NCBI GenBank assembly: GCA_016721315.1
Contig: JADKIL010000001.1
Span: 372,001-436,000 of the forward strand
Length of the DNA: 64,000 bases
Reading direction: 5' to 3'
Origin: Candidatus Villigracilis vicinus
GTDB taxonomy: Bacteria > Chloroflexota > Anaerolineae > Anaerolineales > Villigracilaceae
Both the position numbers and the translations under genes were made by a program. This document shows, piece by piece, positions 62,637 through 64,000 of this stretch. The notes beneath the pieces were generated by a model. The model worked only from the letters and a program-made list of their open reading frames with translations. It made no database searches and was not told the DNA's origin. The number at the start of each line of letters is the position of its first letter. Position 1 is the first letter of the stretch.

Positions 62637-64000
62637 CTATTGTTCCCACCACCCTAATAATTCCTGAAATGCCAAACTCGGCGTCGCATCGCCCTGCCTG
62701 CCTGAATTCCAGGTCACGATCAGATCACGTTTCGCGCGGGTGATGCCCACGTATAACAGGCGCAATCTCTCTTTGACGTAATCCAAGCGCGAGCGCATCG
62801 TGGCTGCGCCTTCTTCGTACCAATCATATTCACCCGTCGACTCAAGCGCGGTCAACTGCGCCAGTGACTCAGCCGCCAAATCCAAGCCGCCGCGGATAAA
62901 CCACTTTTCCGAAATAAAACGATCATTCGGCATGTTCGCAGGGAAGTCATAATTATTGACCGACATCATATACACGCGGTCCCACTCCATGCCCTTCGCC
63001 TTGTGCATCGTCGTCACCACCACCCGTCCGCGATGGCGCTCGGGGTCAAAGCCCGCATCATCCGACGAGAACCCGATGAAGCGCCGTTCATTCTTCGCGA
63101 TCACCGCCAGCTCCGCCGTCAACTCGGGCAAACGCCAATCCGTGTGATCGTCCGCCGCGCTGCGCAGCACCAACGCCAGCTTATTCGCCAACGCCAGGTC
63201 CGACACATCGCTGAACACATCCTGCGCCAGCGTCAACACCAATTGATCGATGGGCAGCGAAACCGCATTCAACCAACGCTGAACGTTGACTCGGAATTGC
63301 GTCAACTCTTCGATGACTTGCTCCGGTTCAGACTCACTCAAGCCTGCCAGCCAGTCCCTCTCCCCAGCCCCTCTCCCTGAGGGAGAGGGGTAAGGGGTGA
63401 GGGGTGCGATAAAGTTTTCCACATTAACCATGCGGCGGAGAAGATTTGATGTCGTTGCGAGGAGCGAACTTTGCGATATCATCCCTGTAGGGGACGAAGC
63501 AATCTCCCCGTCATCCATTTCCCGATTCCCGACTCCCTTCTCTCTCCAATCCCTTCTCCACACCTCATACGCTTTCCCCAACTTCCGCGCAGACCCCGGC
63601 TCGGATAGATACGACAGCAAATAGCTCAACGCTCCCGCCGCCGCGCGCGTCTCCGACGTGGACGAGATCAACTCGATCGGCTCGATCCCACGCTGACGCA
63701 ACGCATTGACCATCTCCACGCCGCGTTGGTTGCGTGGCACCAGCACCGCAATCGTCGGCTGTTCTTCAATGGGAGACTCGGCGAATGAATCGACAAATCC
63801 CTTAATAGACTTCGCCACCGCTTCAAGTTCCTGCTCCGGCGTGTACTTCGTCGAAATAAATTTAATCCCTTCCGGGTTATCGGGCGGATTTTGCTGTGGG
63901 TCATTTTCTGGCACCGGCACAATATACGGCACAGACAACGCCGTGCGCACATTCGGGTCGGGATGCGAGTTCATCACCCAATCGATCAAATGATTCGCCA
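62637..64000 (-). CDS. UvrD/PcrA-type DNA helicase, C-terminal part (gene continues past the right edge)
   Basis: About 454 residues of an incomplete gene. Superfamily 1A helicase domain 2: ELEAVAKSIKGFVDSF (domain 2A start), AVLVPRNQRGVEMVNALRQR, VVTTMHKAKGMEWDRVYMMS (motif V) and RLLYVGITRAKRDLIVTWNS (motif VI). Motifs I-III should be to the right. The helicase would unwind DNA in repair or plasmid replication. Between residues 150 and 213 the frame contains two foreign stretches, GEIASSPTGMISQSSLLATT and FIAPLTPYPSPSGRGAGERD, encoded by palindromic repeats but read in frame. The end (LLGWWEQ) is unusually short for the family. Confidence 0.9.
   Translation of the reverse strand, partial: ANHLIDWVMNSHPDPNVRTALSVPYIVPVPENDPQQNPPDNPEGIKFISTKYTPEQELEAVAKSIKGFVDSFAESPIEEQPTIAVLVPRNQRGVEMVNALRQRGIEPIELISSTSETRAAAGALSYLLSYLSEPGSARKLGKAYEVWRRDWREKGVGNREMDDGEIASSPTGMISQSSLLATTSNLLRRMVNVENFIAPLTPYPSPSGRGAGERDWLAGLSESEPEQVIEELTQFRVNVQRWLNAVSLPIDQLVLTLAQDVFSDVSDLALANKLALVLRSAADDHTDWRLPELTAELAVIAKNERRFIGFSSDDAGFDPERHRGRVVVTTMHKAKGMEWDRVYMMSVNNYDFPANMPNDRFISEKWFIRGGLDLAAESLAQLTALESTGEYDWYEEGAATMRSRLDYVKERLRLLYVGITRAKRDLIVTWNSGRQGDATPSLAFQELLGWWEQ
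63353..63406. repeat. Palindromic repeat inside the helicase gene (CCCTCTCC / GGAGAGGG type)
   Basis: CCCTCTCCCTGAGGGAGAGGG and flanking TAAGGGGTGAGGGG are the classic palindrome of this genome. In the helicase frame it encodes PLTPYPSPSGRGAGERD, about residues 195-213. Confidence 0.8.
63449..63516. repeat. Dispersed repeat inside the helicase gene (TTGCGAGG type)
   Basis: GTCGTTGCGAGGAGCGAA and GACGAAGCAATCTCCCCGTC are the two ends of the same family as the repeat at 58093-58218. In the helicase frame it encodes DDGEIASSPTGMISQSSLLA, about residues 159-178. Confidence 0.8.

Overview
The window looks like a piece of a Chloroflexota chromosome, most probably class Anaerolineae. This is inferred from gene content and style, not from a marker gene. 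The features pointing that way are Thr/Pro-rich 'TPTPT' linkers in secreted proteins, many lipoproteins, LysM proteins, a COG2403-type GTPase, a type I glutamine synthetase of the short (non-adenylylated) kind, AsnRS together with GatCAB, and many dispersed palindromic repeats. Base composition is moderate and genes lie on both strands in short operons, most of them closed by clear intrinsic terminators.

Layout. 0-3 kb: 5' end of a membrane protein, a Tudor-like protein, YjbQ, and an unrecognised two-gene unit. 3.3-8.3 kb (minus): a membrane PAS4-GGDEF diguanylate cyclase, a COG2403 GTPase and bioY. 8.4-15.4 kb (minus): argS, a chloramphenicol phosphotransferase-like kinase, rpsT, a LysM membrane protein and uvrA. 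15.6-24.7 kb is the accessory part: two paralogous lipoproteins separated by an IS4-family element, an NB-ARC/LuxR regulator, a small lipoprotein, and two paralogous Cys-rich secreted/membrane proteins. 24.9-29.6 kb: ECF sigma factor, DegV, small proteins and an S41 protease. 29.7-44.5 kb: lipoprotein, glycosyltransferase, AAA ATPase, glycerophosphodiesterase, GH3 enzyme, Clp-fold protease, peroxiredoxin, ABC exporter, thioredoxin and DsbD-N lipoproteins, glnA, EamA transporter and an Ada-type methyltransferase. 44.8-45.0 kb: a structured RNA that looks like 6S RNA. 45-58 kb: GH25 lysozyme, asnS, a toxin-antitoxin pair, S9 peptidase, metallophosphoesterase, gatB, SRPBCC, DinB, gatA, gatC and aspS. 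58-64 kb: several very small genes, two CsbD-like stress proteins, DUF3891, a deazaflavin-dependent reductase, a zinc ribbon protein and the C-terminal part of a UvrD/PcrA helicase.

A striking property is the distribution of frameshifts. From about 7.5 to 29 kb nearly every gene, including essential ones (argS, rpsT, uvrA), is broken by single-base indels. From 29.7 to 50.7 kb I found none. They return in the metallophosphoesterase and gatA. The most economical reading is residual long-read consensus error in parts of the assembly, so I give frame-corrected spans and treat these as probably intact genes in the organism.

The least ordinary content is the accessory block at 15.6-24.7 kb (duplicated lipoproteins around an IS, and a tandem family of proteins built from a repeated Cys/Gly-Gly/Trp module), the 76-bp duplicated 3' tail of the GTPase gene at 3.2 kb, two different dispersed palindromes sitting in frame inside the helicase gene, and a small stress-gene cluster at 59-62 kb with shared upstream sequences.
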